From Leptonema sp964619535 (GTDB lineage: Bacteria > Spirochaetota > Leptospiria > Leptospirales > Leptonemataceae), in NCBI GenBank assembly GCA_964619535.1, contig CAZUEX010000014.1:1-64000 (forward strand): 64,000 nt of DNA, written 5' to 3'. The notes beneath the pieces are model-generated. The model saw only the letters and a program-made list of their open reading frames with translations, made no database searches and was not told where the DNA came from. Shown one piece after another: positions 45,395-52,080 of the stretch. Position 1 is the stretch's first letter; each line of letters opens with the position of its first letter. The position numbers and the translations under genes were made by a program.

Positions 45395-45610
45395 TTAAAT
45401 TTCATACTTGTTTCTGACCGTACATTTCGGGCAGACGCACACCACTTCGCCTTTTACGCGCGTCCCTTTATCAGTTTTAATCTTTCCTGTTGCTGTAAAT
45501 TCAAAACTAATCCCTTCCTGGACGTAGTGGCCTGCTCCATATCGGGCACTTCCCTTCATCTCGAAGCCGCATGCATGGCACTTTACCGTCAGCCGAATCG
45601 ATTCAGCCAT
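45395..45610 (-). CDS. Small zinc-ribbon-type protein
   Basis: A 71-residue protein with two CxxC pairs (CHACG near residue 11 and CPKC near residue 60) that would bind one zinc ion. The middle is beta-rich (ISFEFTATGKIKTDKGTRVKGEVV). Function unknown; many such proteins bind nucleic acid or act as rubredoxin-like parts. It lies 191 bases upstream of thrS on the same strand. That gap is pyrimidine-rich on the plus strand and carries a 14-base repeat (45303-45316 and 45356-45369, one mismatch). Confidence 0.7.
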   Translation of the reverse strand: MAESIRLTVKCHACGFEMKGSARYGAGHYVQEGISFEFTATGKIKTDKGTRVKGEVVCVCPKCTVRNKYEI

Positions 45611-46326
45611 AAGCCTTTCCCTCCTCCTGCTTTACATCCTTCTTTACGATTTAACCTGCTTGTGTTTAGGCACTTTCGCACCCACATAGCCCGCCGGCTG
45701 TCCTGTGCTGACAGGTCCCTGTCCACCGCCAGGGAAAGGGACAGTCGCCCGTCCTGCCAGACGGTCATATGTATGCTGTCCGACATATGTATGACAGGTT
45801 GACAGGACGGGCGTTGCAGGTCTGTTCTTTTTTTATCTCGGGCCATCTACGGTCCTGCCTGCACCCTTTCAGACAGAAATTCGATGAATCTTTTGAGCTA
45901 TTGAAGCCCGATACTGTTCTTTTTCTGGCCTTTCCCCTGCTGAAGTGGCCCTGTATTGCCCCCTTATCGCTGTAAATTCGGAATATACAAGGGCGATCTG
46001 TAAGGCCTGGTCTGTTTATGCCATTTTTGGAACACCTGCGCAAGGGCCTGCTGCAAGGGTGCCAGTATGAGAACAGTTGCCATGCTTCTGTAATCGTCTT
46101 TTAAATGTGTGCTTCTGGCCTGTGGCCATTCGTGGCCCGCTGCAACTGTTTCAGGATATACTGCCCTGTGCAGGGAAGCTACGTGTAAATGTTCGCTTTC
46201 TGTCACTGTGGAATTAAAAGTGCCAGAAATCCGGCATATCGTACCGTAAATGACCGGCTGTGGTTGCTGTAGTGCGCAAAAATGGGCAGATAGTAACGGC
46301 GGGATGGTCGAATTCGGTCAGGTGCT
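45611..46326. other. 716-bp non-coding region
   Basis: No convincing gene is visible. Short open frames here (up to 92 codons) have low-complexity or Cys/Arg-rich translations without start signals. The region holds the long inverted repeat at 45746-45813 and a pair of arms AACAGTTGC (46072-46080) and GCAACTGTT (46143-46151) enclosing GC-rich palindromic sequence (TGGCCTGTGGCCA near 46117), all of which suggest structured RNA or a decayed element. It separates the thrS group from the par locus. Confidence 0.5.
45746..45813. repeat. Long imperfect inverted repeat
   Basis: Arms of 30 bases at 45746-45775 and 45784-45813 match at 24 positions when one is reversed; the outer 11 (CGCCCGTCCTG) and the inner CATATGTATG parts are the best kept. 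The loop is the 8 bases CTGTCCGA. As RNA it would fold into one long hairpin; a T7 run follows at 45828-45834 on the plus strand. The loop and right arm contain TCCGACATATG, an 11-base match to the palindrome upstream of parA. It may be an attenuated terminator, a small MITE-like element or a protein-binding site. Confidence 0.6.
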
Positions 46327-46815
46327 TCAGGCTTTCGTTGCTCTGGCCTTTGCTGTTTGAGTCGTCCGGGAGGTGGTCTTCTTCCTGGATGCCTTTTTTG
46401 CGGATCCCTCTTTTGCAGATGCCCCTCTGGCAGCTCCTTTGTTCACGGACTCTTTCTTTGCGGTCTCTTTTGTGGCGGATTCTTTCTTCACGGATCCCTG
46501 CCGGGTGGTCCGGGCGGCCGGACGTCCGGCTTTACGGCTCTCTTTCTCCTGGCGTTCCCGGTTCTGAATACGCTGATCGCGCTTCACCATATAGAGGTAA
46601 TGCTTTACGTACTGTGAAAACGGCTCCGGGATCTGGTCCGCATCGAAGCTTAATGGATCCTCAAAAAGCGCCCGGGCAAGCTGTGGCGGAATGTCTTCCT
46701 TTTCCACGCCCATGAGGATCTCCAGACGATTGCAGATCTCTTTGTCATTGACCTCTCGAATGAGCTTCTTCATGGAATTGAGAAGCTTGCTTACACCTGG
46801 GTTTCCTCTGGACAT
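46327..46815 (-). CDS. Small protein with histone-like basic tail
   Basis: A 162-residue protein. The first 90 residues are a helical domain (KLLNSMKKLIREVNDKEICNRLEILMGVEKEDIPPQLARALFEDPL, YVKHYLYMVKRDQ); the last 70 are a Lys/Ala/Arg/Ser/Thr-rich tail (KKESATKETAKKESVNKGAARG and so on) like the tail of H1-like bacterial proteins. It is likely a nucleic-acid-binding or nucleoid protein. ATG at 46815 (MSRGNPGV) was preferred over 46851. It is the last minus-strand gene of the par-divergent group. Repeats in the tail give it a biased base composition. Confidence 0.72.
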   Translation of the reverse strand: MSRGNPGVSKLLNSMKKLIREVNDKEICNRLEILMGVEKEDIPPQLARALFEDPLSFDADQIPEPFSQYVKHYLYMVKRDQRIQNRERQEKESRKAGRPAARTTRQGSVKKESATKETAKKESVNKGAARGASAKEGSAKKASRKKTTSRTTQTAKARATKA

Positions 46816-46863
46816 TGTTGCTGCTCCGCATCCATAAAATCTCCGAAGCACTGCGAAGCAAGC

Positions 46864-47868
46864 TCAAACCCTTTTGCCCCTGCCCTGTTCTGTCGATCCG
46901 CCATGCACACCACAGGATAGAAGAGGCAGAGGAGAAACGGAGGGCACAGGAGAAAGCACGGAAACTTGCACGGAAGTTTCCACGGAGGCTCCGTGAAAGA
47001 CGTCCTGAGCAGCTTCCAGACAGGCTTTAAGAGAGGATTTCTGGAAGCTCCATGTGGCCTTTTGGACGGCTTCCCGAGAGGCCATCCGGGAGTCTGTGCG
47101 GGCATCCGTATAATGGCCATGTTTGAGGCATTCTAAAGACGGTAACGGGTGGCCCGGCTTCCCTGCCCCGGGCCTGGCAGCAGCCATACGGAAAGCCTGG
47201 TGGCAGGCCGGGGAGGCGTGGTCTGACGAAACAACGCCTCTGCCTTCAGTAGAAACATGGAAGGACGCATCATGAAAAACAGAGAAAGGAGACCGGTTCA
47301 GGCCACAACGGGAAGCATGGTTCAGATAGAGGACATAAAAGCGACCCGGCACAGCGGCCTGCACGGTGCACGATCCCTCCCCGGCCTGCACCGAACGGTC
47401 GGACGTTCGATTCAAGACGGGTCTGCGGCAACGGGAAACGTCATGGCCCGGAGCTGGGAGATCGCACCCCTGCAGTGACCGAAGGGTAGCGGCGGGATTC
47501 ACAGAAACAGACGAGCAAACGGATCCAGGCAACCCCTGCCCTGCCCGGCAGACGGGATCACCCCCCTGTCTGTTACGGCCGGGGGCATCAGGACAGACGG
47601 ACACAGAGCCGAGATCAGGCACGATCCGCAAGGAGGAGCCGCCGGGAACAGAACGGACGACCTGGGGCCGGGGAAAGCTTGTTCGGACATGTCTTTCGGC
47701 CCTGGCCGATGTCCCTCCGGACTTCAGGGACGGTCGATCCGCACGGAAGGCCGGGGCCTGCTTTGCAGGCATGGCTGCAGGCGCAACAGCCGCAGAAGGC
47801 AAAACGGCCTCCTTTTCAGGCGAGGCGACGCTTAAAGCAGCGGCAAGAAATAGTCCCGACCAGGTCAT
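46864..47868 (-). CDS. Possible exported protein, doubtful
   Basis: A 334-codon frame. The first 33 codons give a plausible signal peptide (MTWSGLFLAAALSVASPEKEAVLPSAAVA). The rest is Ser/Pro/Arg-rich with 11 cysteines and many histidines, unlike neighbouring proteins, and may be a frame degraded past the N-terminus. In its favour are co-orientation with both neighbours, the promoter at 47877-47904 that would start three bases before the ATG, and the length. Against it, the opposite strand has a 216-codon frame and neither has recognisable domains. Perhaps a pseudogene. Confidence 0.38.
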   Translation of the reverse strand: MTWSGLFLAAALSVASPEKEAVLPSAAVAPAAMPAKQAPAFRADRPSLKSGGTSARAERHVRTSFPRPQVVRSVPGGSSLRIVPDLGSVSVCPDAPGRNRQGGDPVCRAGQGLPGSVCSSVSVNPAATLRSLQGCDLPAPGHDVSRCRRPVLNRTSDRSVQAGEGSCTVQAAVPGRFYVLYLNHASRCGLNRSPFSVFHDASFHVSTEGRGVVSSDHASPACHQAFRMAAARPGAGKPGHPLPSLECLKHGHYTDARTDSRMASREAVQKATWSFQKSSLKACLEAAQDVFHGASVETSVQVSVLSPVPSVSPLPLLSCGVHGGSTEQGRGKRV

Positions 47869-47876
47869 AATGCGAC

Positions 47877-47904
47877 ATAATAGGGCAGCCTGCCTCAAAT
47901 GCAA
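47877..47904 (-). promoter_or_regulatory. Promoter upstream of the 46864-47868 frame
   Basis: On the minus strand TTGCAT (47904-47899), a 16-base spacer, then TATTAT (47882-47877) followed by GTCGC. The expected start at 47871 leaves a three-base leader before ATG 47868. The -10 block and following bases (TATTATGTCGC) are identical to those of the antisense promoter at 52043-52070. Confidence 0.5.
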
Positions 47905-47911
47905 GCAGTTT

Positions 47912-48850
47912 TTACTCCTTTCCGGCCAGCCGGTACTCAAGCTCCCAGAGGGCAATCTCCTCCTCCCGGCTGGAGACCCGTTCCCTCTGCTTGCGCAAAA
48001 AGGGCAGAAGCCTTGAAGCGACGTCCTCTGGAATCCCCTGCTCCACCTCCTGGTCGATCCCTTCCCTGTCCTTGCGGATGATCAAATCCACCATACGGTA
48101 AAAATCCGAAAGCTTTCCTATTCTTTCATGCTGCTTGACCAGTTCTGGATTCTGTGTTTCGTTCCGGTACATGATATCCAGGAAAGCCCGTATAAAGGCC
48201 ACATCCTCGGAGCTCAGGTCATAATCGACCGGCAGGCGCTCCATACCGGCAAAGTCGAGACGTCGCAGCAGGACCCTTGCCATGTAGACGGGGTTCTGGC
48301 TTACATGGTCCATCCCATGGCGATCCACCAGGTCTACGGCACGCACGCGGGCCGGCAACGGCGGGGGGGCCTCTGCATTGCCCCTGGCCTGGAAGATACG
48401 GCCACGCGGAAAGGCCACACGCACCCCCATGGCATCGATACGCTGCACATCAGGCCCCAGGATCAAAATACGGTAGATCTTGCGCTCGTCATCGCCAATA
48501 TCCCGCAAGAAGCCGCGAACGTTATCAAAATGCCTGACATATACCGGAAACTGATCGGTTACGACGCGCACGCTGAGCTGCAGATGATGCCGATCGCCTT
48601 CATCCCCGACGCGATAAGGCACGGCAATCGAACGCCCCCTTACAGGAAGCAAACTCAGTCCTTCCGAGGCAAGAAGGGGCTGAACCCCTGCTCCCAGAAA
48701 GACGACGCCTGTTACCTGTACGCCGGAGCCCCGTATCTGCTCCGACGAGACGTTTTCCACCTGCCCGCGATAGACGCCGCAGGAAAGCGTGGACTCATCC
48801 ACCAGGATAAAATAGCCACCCGGTGTTCTGAACTCTTTCAGCTCGCTCAC
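47912..48850 (-). CDS. Hypothetical protein coupled to the EBP-like regulator
   Basis: A 312-residue protein with no signal peptide or membrane segment. The N-terminal 130 residues are beta-rich (GGYFILVDESTLSCGVYRGQVENVSSEQIRGSGVQVTGVVFLGAG, HLQLSVRVVTDQFPVYVRHF), loosely like a PilZ-type barrel though the RxxxR motif is not clear; the C-terminal part is helical and charged. The start is the GTG at 48850, which overlaps the TGA of the regulator (GTGA) and has GGAGGAGGGG just before it. The two proteins are therefore made together and probably act together. Function unknown. Confidence 0.75.
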   Translation of the reverse strand: MSELKEFRTPGGYFILVDESTLSCGVYRGQVENVSSEQIRGSGVQVTGVVFLGAGVQPLLASEGLSLLPVRGRSIAVPYRVGDEGDRHHLQLSVRVVTDQFPVYVRHFDNVRGFLRDIGDDERKIYRILILGPDVQRIDAMGVRVAFPRGRIFQARGNAEAPPPLPARVRAVDLVDRHGMDHVSQNPVYMARVLLRRLDFAGMERLPVDYDLSSEDVAFIRAFLDIMYRNETQNPELVKQHERIGKLSDFYRMVDLIIRKDREGIDQEVEQGIPEDVASRLLPFLRKQRERVSSREEEIALWELEYRLAGKE

Positions 48851-50091
48851 CGCCCCTCCTCCTGCAACCCAAGGCGATTCCAGCGGTACTGCAGCGATCC
48901 CCGGGAAATTCCAAGAGCCCTGGCCATATGCACCTGGTTTCCGCCGTGTATGGCATGAGCCTCGAGCAGCAGCTTTCGCTCCAGCTCTTCCGTTCTGCGC
49001 CTGAGATTCAAAGCATCCTCTTCGCTGCGATACCAGAGACCGAAGTGCAGATCGGCGGGCTCGATCCACTCTGTTCTTGTCAGGAAGTAGGCCGCCTCCA
49101 GGGTTTCGTAAAACTCCTGCAGATTGCCCGGCCAGTCATACCGGGCAATCGCCTCCAGTGCCCTGTCGGAGATCTGAATATGCCGCATATGTTTTTTCAC
49201 CAGCTTCCTCAGAAATCGCTTCGCTTCCTGAGCCAGATCCTGCTGCTGACGCAGAGGTGGAAGCACGATACGGTTCTGGCTGATGCGCGCCGCAAGAGCG
49301 GCATCAAACTGTCCGGCCGCTGCCATCGCATCCAGGTTTCGGGACGTATCGAAGATCCAGAAATGATCGCCGGTTTCGATGGCAGAAAGCAAACGAAGCT
49401 GCATGGCCGGGGCCAGATTGGAAACCTCCTCAACAAAGATGGTATGCCCGCGCTCGATCACAGGCGTGGCCAGACTGGAGCGCAATCGCTCTCCCACGGC
49501 ATCGCCAAAGAATTCCCGAAGCTGCACCTCTTCTGCAATGCGGCCTGGACGAAAGCGAACGGCCTCACCTCCAAAACGGTATTTCTCAAGAAAGGCCAGG
49601 ATCTGCTGGCGACCGCTGCCTTCCTCTGAGACGATCAGAAGCGGCGAGGGGCTGCGCATCACGGAAGGGAGAAGCCTGGAAAGCCAGGCCGGAAGATCAT
49701 CCAGATCCCTGCGCAGCTGCCTCAGATCCGGCAGCACAAGCAGGCGAAGAAAATCTGCGGAGGCCTCGAACTCTTCAGGCAGTTCCAGGAGCAGAACAAC
49801 CGACGGCTGCTCCACCCGATCCAGGAACAGCCATAGATCACAGCCAGGCCGGGATGCATGCGCCGACGGAATCCGTACAAAACCGTCCTCAAACAGCGGA
49901 GACCAGAGCTCCGGCTCCGTTTCCAGAAAACGGTAGCGGTAGGCATCGTCGAAGCCACTTTGATGGAAGGGACGGAAGACTCCATCCTCCAGGGTAAAGA
50001 TCTGTACCCGGCTTCCCTCCGGCAGAAGAGAAAATCCCCCGGTTCGTTCCGATCCTACCCGGCGAAAAAAGGCTTCTATAGATTCCGACAT
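48847..50091 (-). CDS. Degenerate sigma54-activator-like regulator (AAA+ with Fis-type HTH)
   Basis: A 414-residue protein with an unknown N-terminal part (1-140), an AAA+ core (about 145-345) and a Fis-type helix-turn-helix (about 370-410, GGNQVHMARALGISRGSLQYRWNRLGL). The core shows FVEEVSNLAPAMQLRLLSAIE in place of the Walker B region and YDWPGNLQEFYETLEAAYFL in the C-terminal part. Walker A reads SEEGSGRQQ, without the GxxGxGKE pattern, and GAFTGA, needed for contacting sigma54, is missing. It probably binds DNA without activating sigma54. It is divergent from parA, with the palindromes between them. Confidence 0.85.
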   Translation of the reverse strand: MSESIEAFFRRVGSERTGGFSLLPEGSRVQIFTLEDGVFRPFHQSGFDDAYRYRFLETEPELWSPLFEDGFVRIPSAHASRPGCDLWLFLDRVEQPSVVLLLELPEEFEASADFLRLLVLPDLRQLRRDLDDLPAWLSRLLPSVMRSPSPLLIVSEEGSGRQQILAFLEKYRFGGEAVRFRPGRIAEEVQLREFFGDAVGERLRSSLATPVIERGHTIFVEEVSNLAPAMQLRLLSAIETGDHFWIFDTSRNLDAMAAAGQFDAALAARISQNRIVLPPLRQQQDLAQEAKRFLRKLVKKHMRHIQISDRALEAIARYDWPGNLQEFYETLEAAYFLTRTEWIEPADLHFGLWYRSEEDALNLRRRTEELERKLLLEAHAIHGGNQVHMARALGISRGSLQYRWNRLGLQEEGR

Positions 50092-50153
50092 AGTCAGCCT
50101 ACATTATCGGCTGCGCAAGGGGCAAAAATGACCGACCACGGGCGAAATCAAGG

Positions 50154-50171
50154 ATGTCGGACATCCGACAT
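50154..50171. promoter_or_regulatory. Palindromic operator candidate 1 upstream of parA
   Basis: ATGTCGGACATCCGACAT, an 18-base palindrome with one central mismatch. It lies 36 bases, centre to centre, from a nearly identical copy, in the 189-bp region between divergent regulator and parA genes. It may bind the regulator, ParA or ParB, or act as a centromere (parS-like) site. Confidence 0.65.
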
Positions 50172-50188
50172 ATGCCCGCAACAGCCCG

Positions 50189-50208
50189 AATGTCGGATAT
50201 CCGACATT
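50189..50208. promoter_or_regulatory. Palindromic operator candidate 2 upstream of parA
   Basis: AATGTCGGATATCCGACATT is a perfect 20-base palindrome. It differs from copy 1 by one base in the shared 18. Half-site TCCGACA recurs at 45779 and 51958, outside this pair. The sequence does not match the TGTTNCACGTGAAACA consensus of chromosomal parS sites. Confidence 0.7.
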
Positions 50209-50223
50209 GAACACCAGATTTTC

Positions 50224-50250
50224 AGCTCAGGCTTAAAAAAGGCTTGAGCT
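50224..50250. repeat. Hairpin in the parA leader
   Basis: Arms AGCTCAGGCTT (50224-50234) and AGGCTTGAGCT (50240-50250) pair over 11 bases including two G-U pairs around a loop of five adenines. It lies 30 bases before the GTG start of parA and may regulate the par mRNA or act as a binding site. Confidence 0.5.
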
Positions 50251-50280
50251 CTGCACGTATCGCATTCAGTTCGAACAGAC

Positions 50281-51039
50281 GTGAAAAAGAGATACTGTAT
50301 TGCCATCACCAACCAGAAGGGCGGCGAAGGGAAAACAACGACCGCCATCAACCTTTCCTGTGGCCTGGCAGAACGGGGCTACAAGACGCTTCTTGCAGAC
50401 CTCGATCCCCAGGCCAATGCAAGCGGCATTTTTGCAAACCCGGACAGGCTGGAGCTCAGCCTGTACAATGTCTTTAATGGCACGCATCCCCTCAAAGAGA
50501 TCCTGGTTCACACCGATGTAAAGAACCTCGATCTGGCGCCTTCCAAGATCACACTGGCCGAGATTGAAAGTGCAGGCGTCAACGTGGACGCCCCCTATGT
50601 GATCCGCGATGCATTCCAGTCCGTACCGGACTATGACTTTATCGTCATCGACTGTCCGCCAAGTCTTTCCATTTTTACGATCAACGCCCTGGTGGCGGCC
50701 ACGCATGTCGTCATCCCCGCCCAGGCCGAGAAATTCTCTATCGACGGCATGACCGGTCTTCGCAATACAATCAACTCCATCAAGCGACGCATCAACCCTG
50801 ACCTTACTATTGTAGGGGCGCTGCTTACGCAGCTAAAGCCAAACACCGTGCTTTCCAAAACGATTATGCCGGTTATCTCCGATTTCTTTCCTGTCTTCAA
50901 AACAACAATCTCTGAAGGCGTGGCCATTGGAGAAAGTCACCTGGCACGAAAGAACATCTTTGCGTATGCGCCAGACTCGAGACAGGCAAAAGAATACAGG
51001 GCTTTTACAGAGGAGTTGATCCGTGAGCTCGAAGCATAA
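50281..51039 (+). CDS. parA: ParA-family partition ATPase
   Basis: A 252-residue deviant-Walker ATPase that moves ParB-DNA complexes. Walker A is KGGEGKTT (residues 13-20) with signature Lys13 and Lys18; the residue between the glycines is Glu rather than the usual Val. Walker A' ADLDPQANAS and Walker B IVIDCPPS are intact. No N-terminal DNA-binding domain is present, so it is the short (Ib or chromosomal) type. The start is GTG at 50281. parB overlaps its last 17 bases. Confidence 0.95.
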   Translation: MKKRYCIAITNQKGGEGKTTTAINLSCGLAERGYKTLLADLDPQANASGIFANPDRLELSLYNVFNGTHPLKEILVHTDVKNLDLAPSKITLAEIESAGVNVDAPYVIRDAFQSVPDYDFIVIDCPPSLSIFTINALVAATHVVIPAQAEKFSIDGMTGLRNTINSIKRRINPDLTIVGALLTQLKPNTVLSKTIMPVISDFFPVFKTTISEGVAIGESHLARKNIFAYAPDSRQAKEYRAFTEELIRELEA

Positions 51040-51847
51040 GAAACTGGGCGGCCTGGCAGACATCTTTCAATCCGAATCCCTGGACGGGGCCATTACCCGC
51101 CTTCCGCTTTCCAGGATCCGCCCCTCCGAAGAACAGCCGCGACGCGACAGAACGCATGCAATCGAAGAACTCAGCGAGAGCATCCGTCGCGACGGACTCC
51201 TTTCTCCGATCGTGGTGACGAAAGAAGGGGAAACATACAGGATCATCGCAGGGGAGAGACGATTCCATGCCGTCACACGTCTTGGCTGGAAGGACGTAGA
51301 GTGTCGTATCATTTCAAGGGAACAGAGGGACTACTTCCGCATCGCCCTGATCGAAAACCTTCAGCGTGAAAACCTGAACGCAGAGGAAGAGGCAGAAGCC
51401 CTGATCAAACTGAAAAAACAGGAAGACCTGAGCGACCAGGAGCTTGCGAAGCTTGTCGGGAAATCGCGCAACTACGTCACCGAAATCCTGAGCATTGCCA
51501 GTCTGCCACCAGACTACCTCGAAGAATGCAGACGCCGAGGACTGACACAGAAGAACTTCCTTATTCAGGCAGCCCAGGCCTTTCGCAAAGGAAAGCATGA
51601 AGAATTCCTGAACGCCTTCGAAGGAGGCCAGATCCGCACGGTCCGTGACGCCAAGGACTTTAATCAGGAAAGGAAGACAACCGTCCGCTCCCATGAGCGG
51701 AAAAGCCCGGCCACAAAAGCAGCCGCAGCCGGCAATGTGCGGATCGAAAGGAAAGGGGAGCAGATCATCATCACCGCCAGGGATTCCCGGGCCGCCGAAC
51801 GCCTGGAAAAGCTGATTCGCAAGACATTGCAGCAGTCAAAAGTATAG
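51023..51847 (+). CDS. parB: ParB-family partition protein
   Basis: A 274-residue CTPase and centromere-binding protein. It has LSRIRPSEEQPRR, the CTP-binding AGERRFHA (residues 76-83) and ALIENLQRENLNAEEEAEAL, the LVGKSRNYVTEILSIASLP helix-turn-helix, and a short C-terminal dimerisation part with RAAERLEKLIRKTL. It starts with GTG inside parA. The context is a partition locus; the cognate site is not known, and the palindromes upstream of parA and the inverted repeats downstream of parB are candidates. Confidence 0.95.
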   Translation: MSSKHKKLGGLADIFQSESLDGAITRLPLSRIRPSEEQPRRDRTHAIEELSESIRRDGLLSPIVVTKEGETYRIIAGERRFHAVTRLGWKDVECRIISREQRDYFRIALIENLQRENLNAEEEAEALIKLKKQEDLSDQELAKLVGKSRNYVTEILSIASLPPDYLEECRRRGLTQKNFLIQAAQAFRKGKHEEFLNAFEGGQIRTVRDAKDFNQERKTTVRSHERKSPATKAAAAGNVRIERKGEQIIITARDSRAAERLEKLIRKTLQQSKV

Positions 51848-51886
51848 TAAACGTCCGTCTGTTACCAGAATTCGCACCCGCTGTAC

Positions 51887-51918
51887 ATCCGTCAAGTACC
51901 CAAAAGTACTTGACGGAT
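51887..51918. repeat. Perfect inverted repeat after parB
   Basis: ATCCGTCAAGTAC and GTACTTGACGGAT pair perfectly over 13 bases around the loop CCAAAA. It starts 39 bases after the parB stop. There is no T run beyond ATATTT, so it is a poor terminator; it may be a centromere or operator site, or an attenuator of transcription into the rep-like gene. Confidence 0.6.
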
Positions 51919-51926
51919 ATTTAGAC

Positions 51927-51945
51927 GACATAATCATCTTATGTC
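51927..51945. repeat. Small inverted repeat GACATAA/TTATGTC
   Basis: GACATAA and TTATGTC form a perfect 7-base inverted repeat with a five-base spacer. The CGACATAAT it includes (51926-51934) recurs at 47873 and 52039, where it forms the -10 part of minus-strand promoters; here no good -35 is present. Confidence 0.45.
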
Positions 51946-51981
51946 ACATCCCGGCCATCCGACAAAAAAAACACGTCCGGG

Positions 51982-52036
51982 AAAAAAAATACCCCTCATC
52001 AGGAGGGGTCGGGGCTTCCATTGGGAATGAATGGTT
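51982..52036 (-). ncRNA. Candidate countertranscribed small RNA in the rep leader
   Basis: A minus-strand transcript of about 55 nt is predicted from the promoter at 52043-52070 to the intrinsic terminator. Hairpin 1 is CCATT/AATGG (52034-52030 with 52022-52018) with loop CATTCCC. The terminator is ACCCCTC/GAGGGGT (52009-52003 with 51997-51991) and a loop of five, followed by one A and eight T bases. The RNA is antisense to the leader of the rep-like gene at 52112, like ctRNAs of plasmids such as pMV158 (RNA II about 50 nt). No reading frame is needed to explain it. Confidence 0.6.
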
Positions 52037-52042
52037 GGCGAC

Positions 52043-52070
52043 ATAATACCGTCCTGTACGGGCATGTCAA
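52043..52070 (-). promoter_or_regulatory. Near-consensus sigma70 promoter on the minus strand
   Basis: TTGACA (52070-52065), a 16-base spacer and TATTAT (52048-52043) on the minus strand, the former perfect and the latter one base off consensus. It points away from the rep-like gene. The start is expected near A52036. Among the best promoters seen in the window. Confidence 0.7.
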
Positions 52071-52080
52071 CCAAAAAGGA

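Noticed and set aside
45799..45804. TTGACA in the right arm of the long inverted repeat as a promoter
   Set aside because: No -10 box at a valid distance and no gene downstream.
45589..46206. Three overlapping 80-92-codon minus-strand frames in the non-coding gap
   Set aside because: Low-complexity, Cys/Arg-rich translations, no ribosome binding site, and they cross the inverted repeat.
47366..48016. 216-codon plus-strand frame across the doubtful 46.9-47.9 kb segment
   Set aside because: Its translation is rich in Arg, Pro, Gly and Cys, it runs into the coding part of the next minus-strand gene, and no start signal is seen.
48128..48958. 276-codon plus-strand frame
   Set aside because: Shadow of the 47912-48850 gene and the start of the regulator; His/Gln-rich translation without domains.
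48847..50091. Functional sigma54 activator
   Set aside because: GAFTGA and Walker A motifs are absent.
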